A stretch of 64,000 bases of DNA, from positions 1 through 64,000 of the forward strand of contig CAAGDV010000001.1 of assembly GCA_900768755.1 (NCBI GenBank), written 5' to 3'. Numbering within the stretch: position 1 is the stretch's first letter; each line of letters opens with the position of its first letter. Source of the stretch: Lachnospiraceae bacterium. Lineage in GTDB: Bacteria > Bacillota > Clostridia > Lachnospirales > Lachnospiraceae. The position numbers and the translations under genes are program-made. Under the pieces are notes generated by a model. The model saw only the letters and a program-made list of their open reading frames with translations. It made no database searches and was not told where the DNA came from. This document shows, one piece after another, positions 34,722-42,151 of this stretch.

Positions 34722-35185
34722 TACTCAGCTCCTTTCTTGAGCCTCTCAACATAATCATATATGTTGTATCTCACTTCATAATCCTCATTGTTAACAATCA
34801 GCTGGCATCCTTTTCTTGTTGTCGTATTAATAATAAGAGGAGCCTTGAGATTGGCTGTTATCTGCGTAATGTCGGACGGAACGGTAAGAACACAGAGCAC
34901 ATACAGTTCCTCCTCCGCATCAAAATGTCCGATTGATGAAAGCCACTCATCCTCGACAACCGGATTATATCCCTCATAAATATGAGTCGGGTCAACAACC
35001 GGAAAAGCAAGTCCCGGCTCATCAACGGACTGAAGCCACATAATCCCCTTCTGTGCTTCTTTCTCGGAATCAAAAAGAAGGGTATATCTGTTGTATTCCT
35101 CGAATCCGATTATTCCTTTTTCGAATGTCAAAACCTTATCGTCATCAATCCCAATTTCACCAAATATTCTTGACTTAATCTGCAT
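34721..35185 (-). CDS. fliW: Flagellar assembly factor FliW
   Basis: FliW binds either flagellin or CsrA; when flagellin leaves the cell, free FliW takes up CsrA and relieves repression of flagellin translation. The 154 residues match the family: VLTFEKGIIGFEEYNRYTLL (residues 19-38), MWLQSVDEPGLAFPVVDP (near 50) and VLTVPSDITQITANLKAP (near 100). Ribosome-binding site GAGGAGATG. The gene is coupled to csrA by TAATG and lies 17 bases after flgL. Confidence 0.96.
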   Translation of the reverse strand: MQIKSRIFGEIGIDDDKVLTFEKGIIGFEEYNRYTLLFDSEKEAQKGIMWLQSVDEPGLAFPVVDPTHIYEGYNPVVEDEWLSSIGHFDAEEELYVLCVLTVPSDITQITANLKAPLIINTTTRKGCQLIVNNEDYEVRYNIYDYVERLKKGAE

Positions 35186-35202
35186 TATCTCATCTCCTCT
35201 TT

Positions 35203-36675
35203 TTAAATGTAATCCAAAAGTGACTGCTGAACCACGGACGATGCCGCTTTAAGCGATGCCTGGTAAAGCATCTCTGCCTCTGACCTCTTAACGATTGTCT
35301 CCTCAAGTTCCGCATCTTCGTTGCTTGATCTGAGTTCGTCAAAGGTCGTGTATTGATCTGTAAGTCTGCTCTTTGTCAAAGTAAGACGGCTCTCCCGTGC
35401 ACCCAAATCCGCTATCTGAAGATTAACGGTCTGCTGATATTCCTTGACATATCCCATCTCTTTTGAAAACAGCTTCTTCATATTCTCAAGCACATAGTCA
35501 TATTCTCTGCCGGCAGCTTCAATCATTGACTCAATCTCATCTGTCCGTCCTGCATACACAGGATTAGAGAGCATATCTTCCAAATCAGAAATCTTTTTCT
35601 CCACATCCTCTACAGCACTGATTGCATTGCACAAGTCATCAATATCTCTTCCTATATTGTAGCTTACTGTCTCGCATCCCAGAGTATTAACCTGAAGCAT
35701 CTGACCGAAATTAACCGCATACGATATCTTCTGTCCTCCTGCAGTCTGAGTGTAATTAATCGGATTAGCCGCATCTGTCTTATCCACGCAGTTAAAATAC
35801 ATCTCCGGTCTCAAATCGTCCTTGGCAAAACCCGTTTTGTCATAGGTAAAAGTAATCTCTTCGGCGTTCTTGATGGTGGTATACACATCGTCGCTCATTG
35901 CAATCTCACCGGTATCATATATATAATACATCTTTCCGGCTGAATTTGCAAAGGTTCCATTGTTTACCAGTGTCTGAAATTCTTCCGATGTAACAGCCTG
36001 TGGTGTATAATCAGTGCCGTCAACACTGACAGCTGACATTCCCGTGCCGTCACAGCCCGAATATGCAAGCCTTATCCTGTTAATAGTAACGCCCTCCGGC
36101 GCGTCCGAATTGTGAATCGTCTGAATCATATCTGTTTCAACAGGGTTTTTAATTACCTGCATTGACGAGATATCCGCTCCGGAAAAAGTCTGTGTGATGG
36201 AATACTTTTTGCCCGCAGCCTCCGTTCCGTCAAGGAATGTAAAAGAGCTGTCGGTTCTGTATCCGGTAAAACAAAATCTTCCGGCGTAATCCGTATTGGT
36301 CTCACCGTAAATTGCATCCTTAAACTTTGCCAAAACCTCGATTATCGCGCTGCGGTCTTTCTCCGTAAACTGGTCGGAAGATCCCTGCGTACAATAATCA
36401 TACATATCGCACAAGGCTCCGTCGATATTGTCAAGCGCGCCCTCTGTAACCTTAAGCCAAGACTCTGCCTCCGGAATATTGTTGTTCAGGTACATGTCAA
36501 TCTCGGCAAGGCTCGAACGCAATGTGAGCGCACGAATTGCGACAATCGGATCGTCCGACGGGCGTGTAATCTTTTTCTCCGTTCCCATCTGGTTCTCCGC
36601 GTCCGCAAGATTGGTTTTGGACCGGTTCACATTCCTGAGTGTATTATTTGTAATCATTCCGTTGGTAATTCTCAT
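35203..36675 (-). CDS. flgL: Flagellar hook-associated protein 3 (FlgL)
   Basis: FlgL is the second hook-filament junction protein. The 490-residue product begins MRITNGMITNNTLRNVNRSK and has ITRPSDDPIVAIRALTLRSS, a flagellin-like N-terminus, and the matching C-terminal helix (EMLYQASLKAASSVVQQSLL). The middle 250 residues form the variable surface domain. It is larger than the B. subtilis form (about 300) but similar to other Lachnospiraceae-type FlgL. It lies 18 bases after the shorter flgK, as in comFC-yvyF-flgM-flgN-flgK-flgL of Bacillus. Confidence 0.93.
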   Translation of the reverse strand: MRITNGMITNNTLRNVNRSKTNLADAENQMGTEKKITRPSDDPIVAIRALTLRSSLAEIDMYLNNNIPEAESWLKVTEGALDNIDGALCDMYDYCTQGSSDQFTEKDRSAIIEVLAKFKDAIYGETNTDYAGRFCFTGYRTDSSFTFLDGTEAAGKKYSITQTFSGADISSMQVIKNPVETDMIQTIHNSDAPEGVTINRIRLAYSGCDGTGMSAVSVDGTDYTPQAVTSEEFQTLVNNGTFANSAGKMYYIYDTGEIAMSDDVYTTIKNAEEITFTYDKTGFAKDDLRPEMYFNCVDKTDAANPINYTQTAGGQKISYAVNFGQMLQVNTLGCETVSYNIGRDIDDLCNAISAVEDVEKKISDLEDMLSNPVYAGRTDEIESMIEAAGREYDYVLENMKKLFSKEMGYVKEYQQTVNLQIADLGARESRLTLTKSRLTDQYTTFDELRSSNEDAELEETIVKRSEAEMLYQASLKAASSVVQQSLLDYI

Positions 36676-36693
36676 AACCGCAACACCCTTCCA

Positions 36694-38319
36694 TTACAAG
36701 CCTGTCTGCTCAATCAGTTTGGAATAAATCTCCTGCATAACTGAAATAACCTTGGAGGCCAGATTGTACGCCTCCTTATATTTAATGAGGTCAACGCCTT
36801 CCTCGTCCTCATCAACACCGCTCACCGACAAACGCTGGTTGGATATGGTATCCCGGATGTTGTTGTAGTTGGATGAAAAAGTACGCGCTCTCATGGTGTC
36901 AATATATATAACCGAGGCAAAAGACTGAAGGTAATCAAGGAAATTTCCGTTGTTAATTGTCTTTTCCTCCTTGAGTGCCATAAGGGCATCCGCCATATCC
37001 CTGTTGGCTTCGCCTTTTGAATTGTCAAAAGAAACAGGAAGAAGGCTCGGGTCCCTGACAATATCCGGGTTGACCGACATGCCTGCCGCCGTAATATACG
37101 GTTCATTGTATTTTGATACAAAAAACCGGCTCACAGCTTCTCCGTTCATGTCCCCGCGGCTTATTATCTCGTTGAATCTGCCTGTAAAAACCTTAACAAA
37201 CTCGTTCAGCTGCGACTGATAATACGGGATTCCCTTATACTCGGAATTTCTGTATTTGTCGATGTATGTAACAATATCTTTAACATATCCCGCTGCAACG
37301 TAATTCTCATAGTCGGTCTGTGAAAGGTCTGCCACATTGACGATTACGCCTTCTGCGTCCTTTAAAAAGTTGCCGTTGGCATCCTTAAGTCCCACAACCT
37401 CATAGCAGTCGTTACATCCGTCCCTGATATCGATTGCTGCGCGAAGCGAACCGCTTAAAGTGCTTCTGTACATATTAAATTCCATTCCGCTGTTCCAGCT
37501 TATATCGTACAAACCGTCAATATCGCTGGCGTTGCGCCTGTTGTCGGTCGCCCTTGCCGTGCAGATGAGCGAATTGTATTCATATCCGTCAACCAGCTGC
37601 ATATCGTCAATGAACACGCAAAACTCCGTCATTCCGTTGCCTATCGGCGTCTCCGTAACCGAGGTGTTAATGTACTTTGAAAGTTCATCCACCAGAAGAG
37701 CCCTTGCGTCCCTGAGGTCGTTGGCATCTCCTCCGTTAACTTCGATTACGTTAATCTGCTTATTAAGCGACGAAACCTGCTCTGCAATTGTGTTAATCGC
37801 CTCAACCGTTGACTTAATCTCGTCATTGGCGCTCTTCTGCACGCTTGCAAGATTGTTGTAAAGCGTATTAAAATAATCCGAAATGCTCGCCGAATAGTTA
37901 ATGAGCTGGTTTCTCGCAACCGCGCTTGAAGGGGAATTTGTTAGACTGTTAATCGCTTCAAACAGATTGGTGTATTCTGTTGTAAATCCTTCCATGTTGA
38001 ATTCATCCATGTAGTCTTCCATCAAAAGCGAATAAGACTCAAGCGTTGAATAATTGCCGTACACGGCGTTGTTATTCCAAAATTTAGTGTCGTAATACGA
38101 GCTTCTGAGCTGTTCAATCGATGAAACCGATACACCGGTTCCCACGGTTCCGTAGGAAGAATATACTCTTATCGCTGAAGATGCCTGCTGATTGGTTACC
38201 TGCTTTGAATATCCCTTTGTATTGACATTGGAGATATTGTGAGCAACCGTACTTATGGCAATATTGCTCGCATTAAGACCCGTAGATGCAATTGTAAGTC
38301 CAAAAAAAGTATTAGCCAT
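36694..38319 (-). CDS. flgK: Flagellar hook-associated protein 1, paralogue B
   Basis: A 541-residue FlgK: N-terminus FGLTIASTGLNASNIAIST and NISNVNTKGYSKQVTNQ (the rod/hook-family signature), D1 region LYNNLASVQKSANDEI and VSSLNKQINVIEVNGG-DANDLRDARALLVDEL, and the C-terminal helix KYKEAYNLASKVISVMQEIYSKL. It starts within the stop of the upstream FlgK (TAATG), so both are translated together. It lacks parts of the central domain found in paralogue A and could be a junction partner or a variant used at a different level. Confidence 0.88.
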   Translation of the reverse strand: MANTFFGLTIASTGLNASNIAISTVAHNISNVNTKGYSKQVTNQQASSAIRVYSSYGTVGTGVSVSSIEQLRSSYYDTKFWNNNAVYGNYSTLESYSLLMEDYMDEFNMEGFTTEYTNLFEAINSLTNSPSSAVARNQLINYSASISDYFNTLYNNLASVQKSANDEIKSTVEAINTIAEQVSSLNKQINVIEVNGGDANDLRDARALLVDELSKYINTSVTETPIGNGMTEFCVFIDDMQLVDGYEYNSLICTARATDNRRNASDIDGLYDISWNSGMEFNMYRSTLSGSLRAAIDIRDGCNDCYEVVGLKDANGNFLKDAEGVIVNVADLSQTDYENYVAAGYVKDIVTYIDKYRNSEYKGIPYYQSQLNEFVKVFTGRFNEIISRGDMNGEAVSRFFVSKYNEPYITAAGMSVNPDIVRDPSLLPVSFDNSKGEANRDMADALMALKEEKTINNGNFLDYLQSFASVIYIDTMRARTFSSNYNNIRDTISNQRLSVSGVDEDEEGVDLIKYKEAYNLASKVISVMQEIYSKLIEQTGL

Positions 38320-40049
38320 TAGCGTGCCCCCGTGTTGTTGATAAGTGACTCAATCATCTCGCTGACAACATTCACATAACGCGAAGCCGCATTATATGCC
38401 TGCTGGTATTTTATCATGTTGCCGAGCTCATCATCCGAAGAAACCCCCATAATCTCCTGTCTCTTGTTATCAAGGCCTTTTGCAAGGGACTCTTCATTGT
38501 CCATCATGCTTCTGTATATTTTGCCGGACGTTGCAACATCTCCGGTCAGTGTCTCGTAGAATTCCTCAAAGGTAAGGCCGTCCAATCCGCCGTTGTAATT
38601 GAGGGTGTCCTTTGAAAAAAGTTCAACTAATTTGTTGGCTGTCTCGTAATCGTCAGCCCCGTCCGCCGTCGTCAATGCCATCATTGAATAGTCCTTCAAA
38701 ATAACGTTGTTTACGGCTATATTGTTAATCGTGTAATCCGATTTGTTTCCGAAATCATTAGTATTGTTGCGAACCAGCATGCTCTGTCCGTCAATAACCA
38801 TCTCCGTGTACCTGTCGGTATATGCCCGTGAAAAGAGTTCCACACCGCAGGTTCCGTCTTTTGCCCTGGGCGCAGTATCCTTGTCGAGTATTGTGTACAC
38901 GGTTCCGTCCGAAGCCGTATACTCCGTCTCCGGGCAGAACAGATTGTTAATATTCTCAACAATACTGTTTATCATCTTGTCAAAATTAGCCATTGTGTTA
39001 ACCACAATGGAATAGTTAGAGGATTTGGTGTAAAGCGCGTAACGGTTCATCGCCTCAATATATCCCGAATCGGCCGCGCCGTTAGGATAATCTGCGGGAT
39101 TAGGTTCCGTCATATCCGAACAGGTCGGAGAAATCTCGCCCCTCGCAACCAAAAGTCCTTTAAGGCCTCCTATATCCGTGTTTGCCTCGGTTGAAATCTC
39201 TGCTGTCAACGCATACACCGGTTGATTGTCCATAAAAGCCCATACCGGACGCACAAAATTGGACTCTGTGATGAGTTCGGTTCCCATGTAGCTTACCGAA
39301 AGTTCATCCACAAAAGGTACTCCCTCAACAGACACCTCTACGATGCCCCTGTTATCCTCGCTGTACTGTATTTTGCAATATGACGAAAGCTCGTCCAAAA
39401 GAAGGTCGCGGCTGTCGCGCAGATCCGCTGCGTTCTCAACTCCTCCCGCCTCTATTTTGGCGATTCTACGGTTGAGATTCATAATCTGCTCACCGATTCC
39501 GTTAATCTTGTCAACAGTGGCGATAACCTCGTCATTGAGGGTATTCTGGTATTTCTGGAGCCCGTTGTATACAAGCTGCGCCTTATCCACAAACTGAACC
39601 GCGCTCTGTACCAGTCCCGCCCGGAAAACCTGTTCTCCGGGAGCTTCCGTAACCTTGTTGACTGCGGAGCGAAGGTCTGTCAGGGCACTCTGAAAAGCGA
39701 TTCCCTCAATTCCGTCCGCCTCACCAAACTGGACTTCTATCTCATACACGGCATCATATATTTTTTCGTAAAAATTCTGTCTTCCAAGCTCTTTACGGTA
39801 TGCTTTGTCAAGGAAAATATCCCTCACATGGTTGATTGTCGCAACAGACACGCCAAGTCCGCTTTGTCCTCTGTTAAACCCTGAGGTGGTGGTGACATAA
39901 TTGTACATCATGTCCTTGTTGACTACCTGCTGCCTGACATAACCCTCTGTGTTGACATTGGTAAGGTTATTGGCAGTTGTATTCAGGGAATTGCTGCTTG
40001 TTCTGAGTCCCGAAAGTCCTACATATAATCCGGTCATCATACTGCCCAT
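38319..40049 (-). CDS. flgK: Flagellar hook-associated protein 1, paralogue A
   Basis: A 576-residue FlgK, the first hook-filament junction protein. Blocks: MTGLYVGLSGLRTSSNSL, NNLTNVNTEGYVRQQVVN, MNLRRIAKIEAGG-like NLNRRIAKIEAGGVEN, NAADLRDSRDLLLDELSSY and the C-terminal MIKYQQAYNAASRYVNVVSEMI. Start placed at 40049 (MGSMMTGLY) because GAAGGAGG lies 8 bases upstream; seven earlier residues would precede that site. It lies 33 bases after flgN, its export chaperone, and is coupled to the second FlgK. Confidence 0.92.
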   Translation of the reverse strand: MGSMMTGLYVGLSGLRTSSNSLNTTANNLTNVNTEGYVRQQVVNKDMMYNYVTTTSGFNRGQSGLGVSVATINHVRDIFLDKAYRKELGRQNFYEKIYDAVYEIEVQFGEADGIEGIAFQSALTDLRSAVNKVTEAPGEQVFRAGLVQSAVQFVDKAQLVYNGLQKYQNTLNDEVIATVDKINGIGEQIMNLNRRIAKIEAGGVENAADLRDSRDLLLDELSSYCKIQYSEDNRGIVEVSVEGVPFVDELSVSYMGTELITESNFVRPVWAFMDNQPVYALTAEISTEANTDIGGLKGLLVARGEISPTCSDMTEPNPADYPNGAADSGYIEAMNRYALYTKSSNYSIVVNTMANFDKMINSIVENINNLFCPETEYTASDGTVYTILDKDTAPRAKDGTCGVELFSRAYTDRYTEMVIDGQSMLVRNNTNDFGNKSDYTINNIAVNNVILKDYSMMALTTADGADDYETANKLVELFSKDTLNYNGGLDGLTFEEFYETLTGDVATSGKIYRSMMDNEESLAKGLDNKRQEIMGVSSDDELGNMIKYQQAYNAASRYVNVVSEMIESLINNTGAR

Positions 40050-40082
40050 AATCTTTCCTCCTTCACACACTGATAAAAATAA

Positions 40083-40595
40083 TTACTGTTTTGCATCAAA
40101 AGAGCCGCGCACATTGTAGCTCTCGTCGGCATAACTTTTGCCTGAATAATTGTTGGTCGCAGGCCCCTGCTTGAGGCTCTGCATTATGTTCATCTCGAAC
40201 TGAATCATGTCGATTGATTCCTGCAGAAGTATCATGTTGCTCTCATTAACCCGGCTCATATTGGCAAGGGTTGTTTTGAGCTTATCATGAATGTTCTTAA
40301 GCGCCTCGCACTCCTTTGGCTGTCCCGCCAAAAGCTCGGTAAGCTTTCCGAGCGTCAGTTCCTCCGGCTTTCTGTTAAGAACCATCGCAATGTCGTTGGT
40401 TGCCTCTGTTCTCTTTCTCTCCAGAGTATTAATGCGCCCCACTACCTGCTGTTCTTCGTTGACTTTGGCATTGAGCGCATCCACGTCTCCGGCGACGATT
40501 ATCTCCGTCTTCTCAATGGAAAGCTTCAACAACGCCTCATACTCATCATTTTCCGCAGTGAGTACTTCAATAAGATTCTCAATTAAGCTCGCCAC
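40083..40595 (-). CDS. flgN: FlgN family export chaperone
   Basis: A 170-residue helical protein (LIENLIEVLTAENDEYEAL at the start; NEEQQVVGRINTLERKRTEA near residue 45; MSRVNESNMILLQESIDMI near 112; a disordered tail with NNYSGKS). Size, fold type and place between flgM and flgK match FlgN, which binds the C-terminus of FlgK and FlgL and delivers them to the export gate. The tail after residue 145 is unstructured and varies in the family. It follows flgM by 11 bases. Confidence 0.9.
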   Translation of the reverse strand: MASLIENLIEVLTAENDEYEALLKLSIEKTEIIVAGDVDALNAKVNEEQQVVGRINTLERKRTEATNDIAMVLNRKPEELTLGKLTELLAGQPKECEALKNIHDKLKTTLANMSRVNESNMILLQESIDMIQFEMNIMQSLKQGPATNNYSGKSYADESYNVRGSFDAKQ

Positions 40596-40606
40596 AGCAC
40601 AGCCTC

Positions 40607-40885
40607 CTAATAAAGTGTGGTTTTGTACTTTTCCGCAAGCTTAGCCGCAAAATCTTCAGCGCTGACATCGTACGTTCCGCTCTCAATGCGTTCCTTCATC
40701 TGTGCAACCTTATCTTCCCTGACGTCAGATGCCGCAGAAACCGCCTGCTTCGCAATCTGGAATTCCTTTCCAAACTGTGAAATCTCAACCTTGTCGGTTC
40801 CTCCCACATTACCTTTCCGGGTAACCGAAGGTTTCTTTGTTGCCTGATAAATCTGGCTTATCTGATTATAAGCATCGATTCTCAT
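40607..40885 (-). CDS. flgM: Anti-sigma-D factor FlgM
   Basis: FlgM holds sigma-D (sigma-28) inactive until the hook is finished and FlgM is exported. The 92-residue protein has the family C-terminal part: KVEISQFGKEF (residues 30-40), REDKVAQMKERIESGTYDVS and AEDFAAKLAEKYK; the N-terminus is flexible (MRIDAYNQISQIYQ). It has its own perfect sigma-D promoter (40927-40953), so FlgM is made with late genes, a standard feedback. Followed by flgN, flgK, flgK, flgL, fliW, csrA in one direction. Confidence 0.94.
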   Translation of the reverse strand: MRIDAYNQISQIYQATKKPSVTRKGNVGGTDKVEISQFGKEFQIAKQAVSAASDVREDKVAQMKERIESGTYDVSAEDFAAKLAEKYKTTLY

Positions 40886-40926
40886 ACCTATCTCTCCTTC
40901 CGTGAACAGATATTTTATACTTCTTT

Positions 40927-40953
40927 TATCGGCAAAATAACTGATTACTTTAC
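40927..40953 (-). promoter_or_regulatory. Sigma-D promoter of flgM and downstream late genes
   Basis: Minus strand TAAA (40953-40950), 15 bases, GCCGATAA (40934-40927): exact match to the sigma-28 consensus. About 42 bases before the flgM ATG. Confidence 0.93.
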
Positions 40954-40966
40954 CCCGAAAAAGAAA

Positions 40967-40992
40967 AAATCGGCCCGGGGGCCAATTTTCTC
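40967..40992 (-). terminator. Terminator of recD2-comFC-yvyF
   Basis: Minus strand ATTGGCCC-(CC)-GGGCCGAT followed by TTTTTCTTTTT, 27 bases past the yvyF stop. It separates yvyF from flgM, whose promoter follows at once. Confidence 0.88.
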
Positions 40993-41018
40993 ATAAGCAT
41001 ATCTGCCATATATCTTTG

Positions 41019-41426
41019 TTAATTATCAAGGAATCTCATCCTTGCGCGGTCTCTTGCTTCCTTTCGGGTATCTGCCAAAGGCTCCGTCCTGTAAAGATTG
41101 CCCAGCCCCTTAGAAATCGCATCCTTGCACTTCGGGCAGTAACGTCCGTACTTTATTGTTACTCCGCAGTTCTCGCACTCAATGCCTATCGGTGAATCGT
41201 CGGAAAAAACAAGCCTCTCCTCGCGAACCCATTTCTCAATCTGATTCACACTCACATCGTTGTCCCTTGAAATAATCGGAATTGTCGCTCCCGGGTTCTC
41301 CCTTATATACTCCTTAACCTGGGCAAACTTCTTCTCTGCTTCTTCCGCACACACCGGGCAGATAAGCATTCCTCCGCCTATATAATTAAAAATTCTCCCA
41401 CAATTTCTGCAATTCTTAACTTCCAT
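41019..41426 (-). CDS. yvyF: YvyF-like flagellar operon zinc-finger protein
   Basis: A 135-residue protein with two zinc-binding Cys sets: NCRNCGRIF...CPVC (residues 5-29) and CENCGVTIKYG-RYCPKC (about 97-114). Between them is a helical segment resembling a winged or HTH-like fold (PIISRDNDVSVNQIEKWV). It matches the conserved flagellar-operon protein YvyF, which in Bacillus also lies between comFC and flgM; the function is not settled. Start at 41426 after AGGAGG; upstream in-frame codons run into the comFC gene. Adjacent to comFC with 8 bases in between. Confidence 0.88.
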   Translation of the reverse strand: MEVKNCRNCGRIFNYIGGGMLICPVCAEEAEKKFAQVKEYIRENPGATIPIISRDNDVSVNQIEKWVREERLVFSDDSPIGIECENCGVTIKYGRYCPKCKDAISKGLGNLYRTEPLADTRKEARDRARMRFLDN

Positions 41427-41434
41427 TTTTCCTC

Positions 41435-42151
41435 CTAGAATCCTCTTCCGATACACACAACCGCAAAATAAATCTCCGAAGCACCTGCCGAAAGCAACGT
41501 CCGCGCGCACTCGTCAATTGTCGCGCCCGTCGTATATATATCGTCTGTCAAAATTATTTTTTTATATTCTACACTATTTCCGCTTACTTGAAAAGCACTT
41601 TTTAGCCCGGTTACCCTCTCTTTGTCACTCAGTTCCTTAAGCGGCGTGGTTTTTCTTGTTCTGAACAAAGTTTTTTCATCATAGGGAATGTCCAGCTTTC
41701 GTGCCAGACTCCGCCCGAGCAGTGCCGCCTGATTGTATCCCCGCGTCCTCAGCCTGCTTTTATGTAAAGGCACCGGCATTATCACATCTGCCTTCCACCC
41801 TCTTATTGTGTTGCCGTAAAAATCGCATATGGAATCCGCATAAAAATCCGCGTATTCCCTCCTGTTGTTATATTTGAAGGCGTACATCGAATTTTTCATT
41901 GCGTCCGTGTAAGAAAACGCCGCCACTCCGCGCACATAATCATGCGCGCGCGCCGCACAGTCATGACAGAGCTCCTGCTTCTCGTCCTCCAACTGTTTTC
42001 CGCATTTCATGCAAGACGGATAAGTGATTCTTTTTAGAAGCGGGACGCATTTACGGCACACGGCGGGCCGCCCGATTCGGTCCTTCTCATACAGGATGCC
42101 GTCGCACACCGGGCATCTCGGCGGATATATCATGTTAAGTATAAAACCCAT
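41435..42151 (-). CDS. comFC: ComF family protein (phosphoribosyltransferase type)
   Basis: A 238-residue protein with an N-terminal zinc domain (PPRCPVCDGI, CRKCVPLL, CMKCGKQL, CHDC; residues 11-65) and a C-terminal type I phosphoribosyltransferase fold (PVPLHKSRLRTRGYNQA near 130; ILTDDIYTTGATIDEC near 200, the PRPP loop). ComFC aids DNA uptake in transformable Firmicutes. The other comF genes (comFA helicase) are not seen here. Its ATG overlaps the recD2 stop (TAATG), and yvyF follows closely, so it is in one operon with both. Confidence 0.92.
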   Translation of the reverse strand: MGFILNMIYPPRCPVCDGILYEKDRIGRPAVCRKCVPLLKRITYPSCMKCGKQLEDEKQELCHDCAARAHDYVRGVAAFSYTDAMKNSMYAFKYNNRREYADFYADSICDFYGNTIRGWKADVIMPVPLHKSRLRTRGYNQAALLGRSLARKLDIPYDEKTLFRTRKTTPLKELSDKERVTGLKSAFQVSGNSVEYKKIILTDDIYTTGATIDECARTLLSAGASEIYFAVVCIGRGF

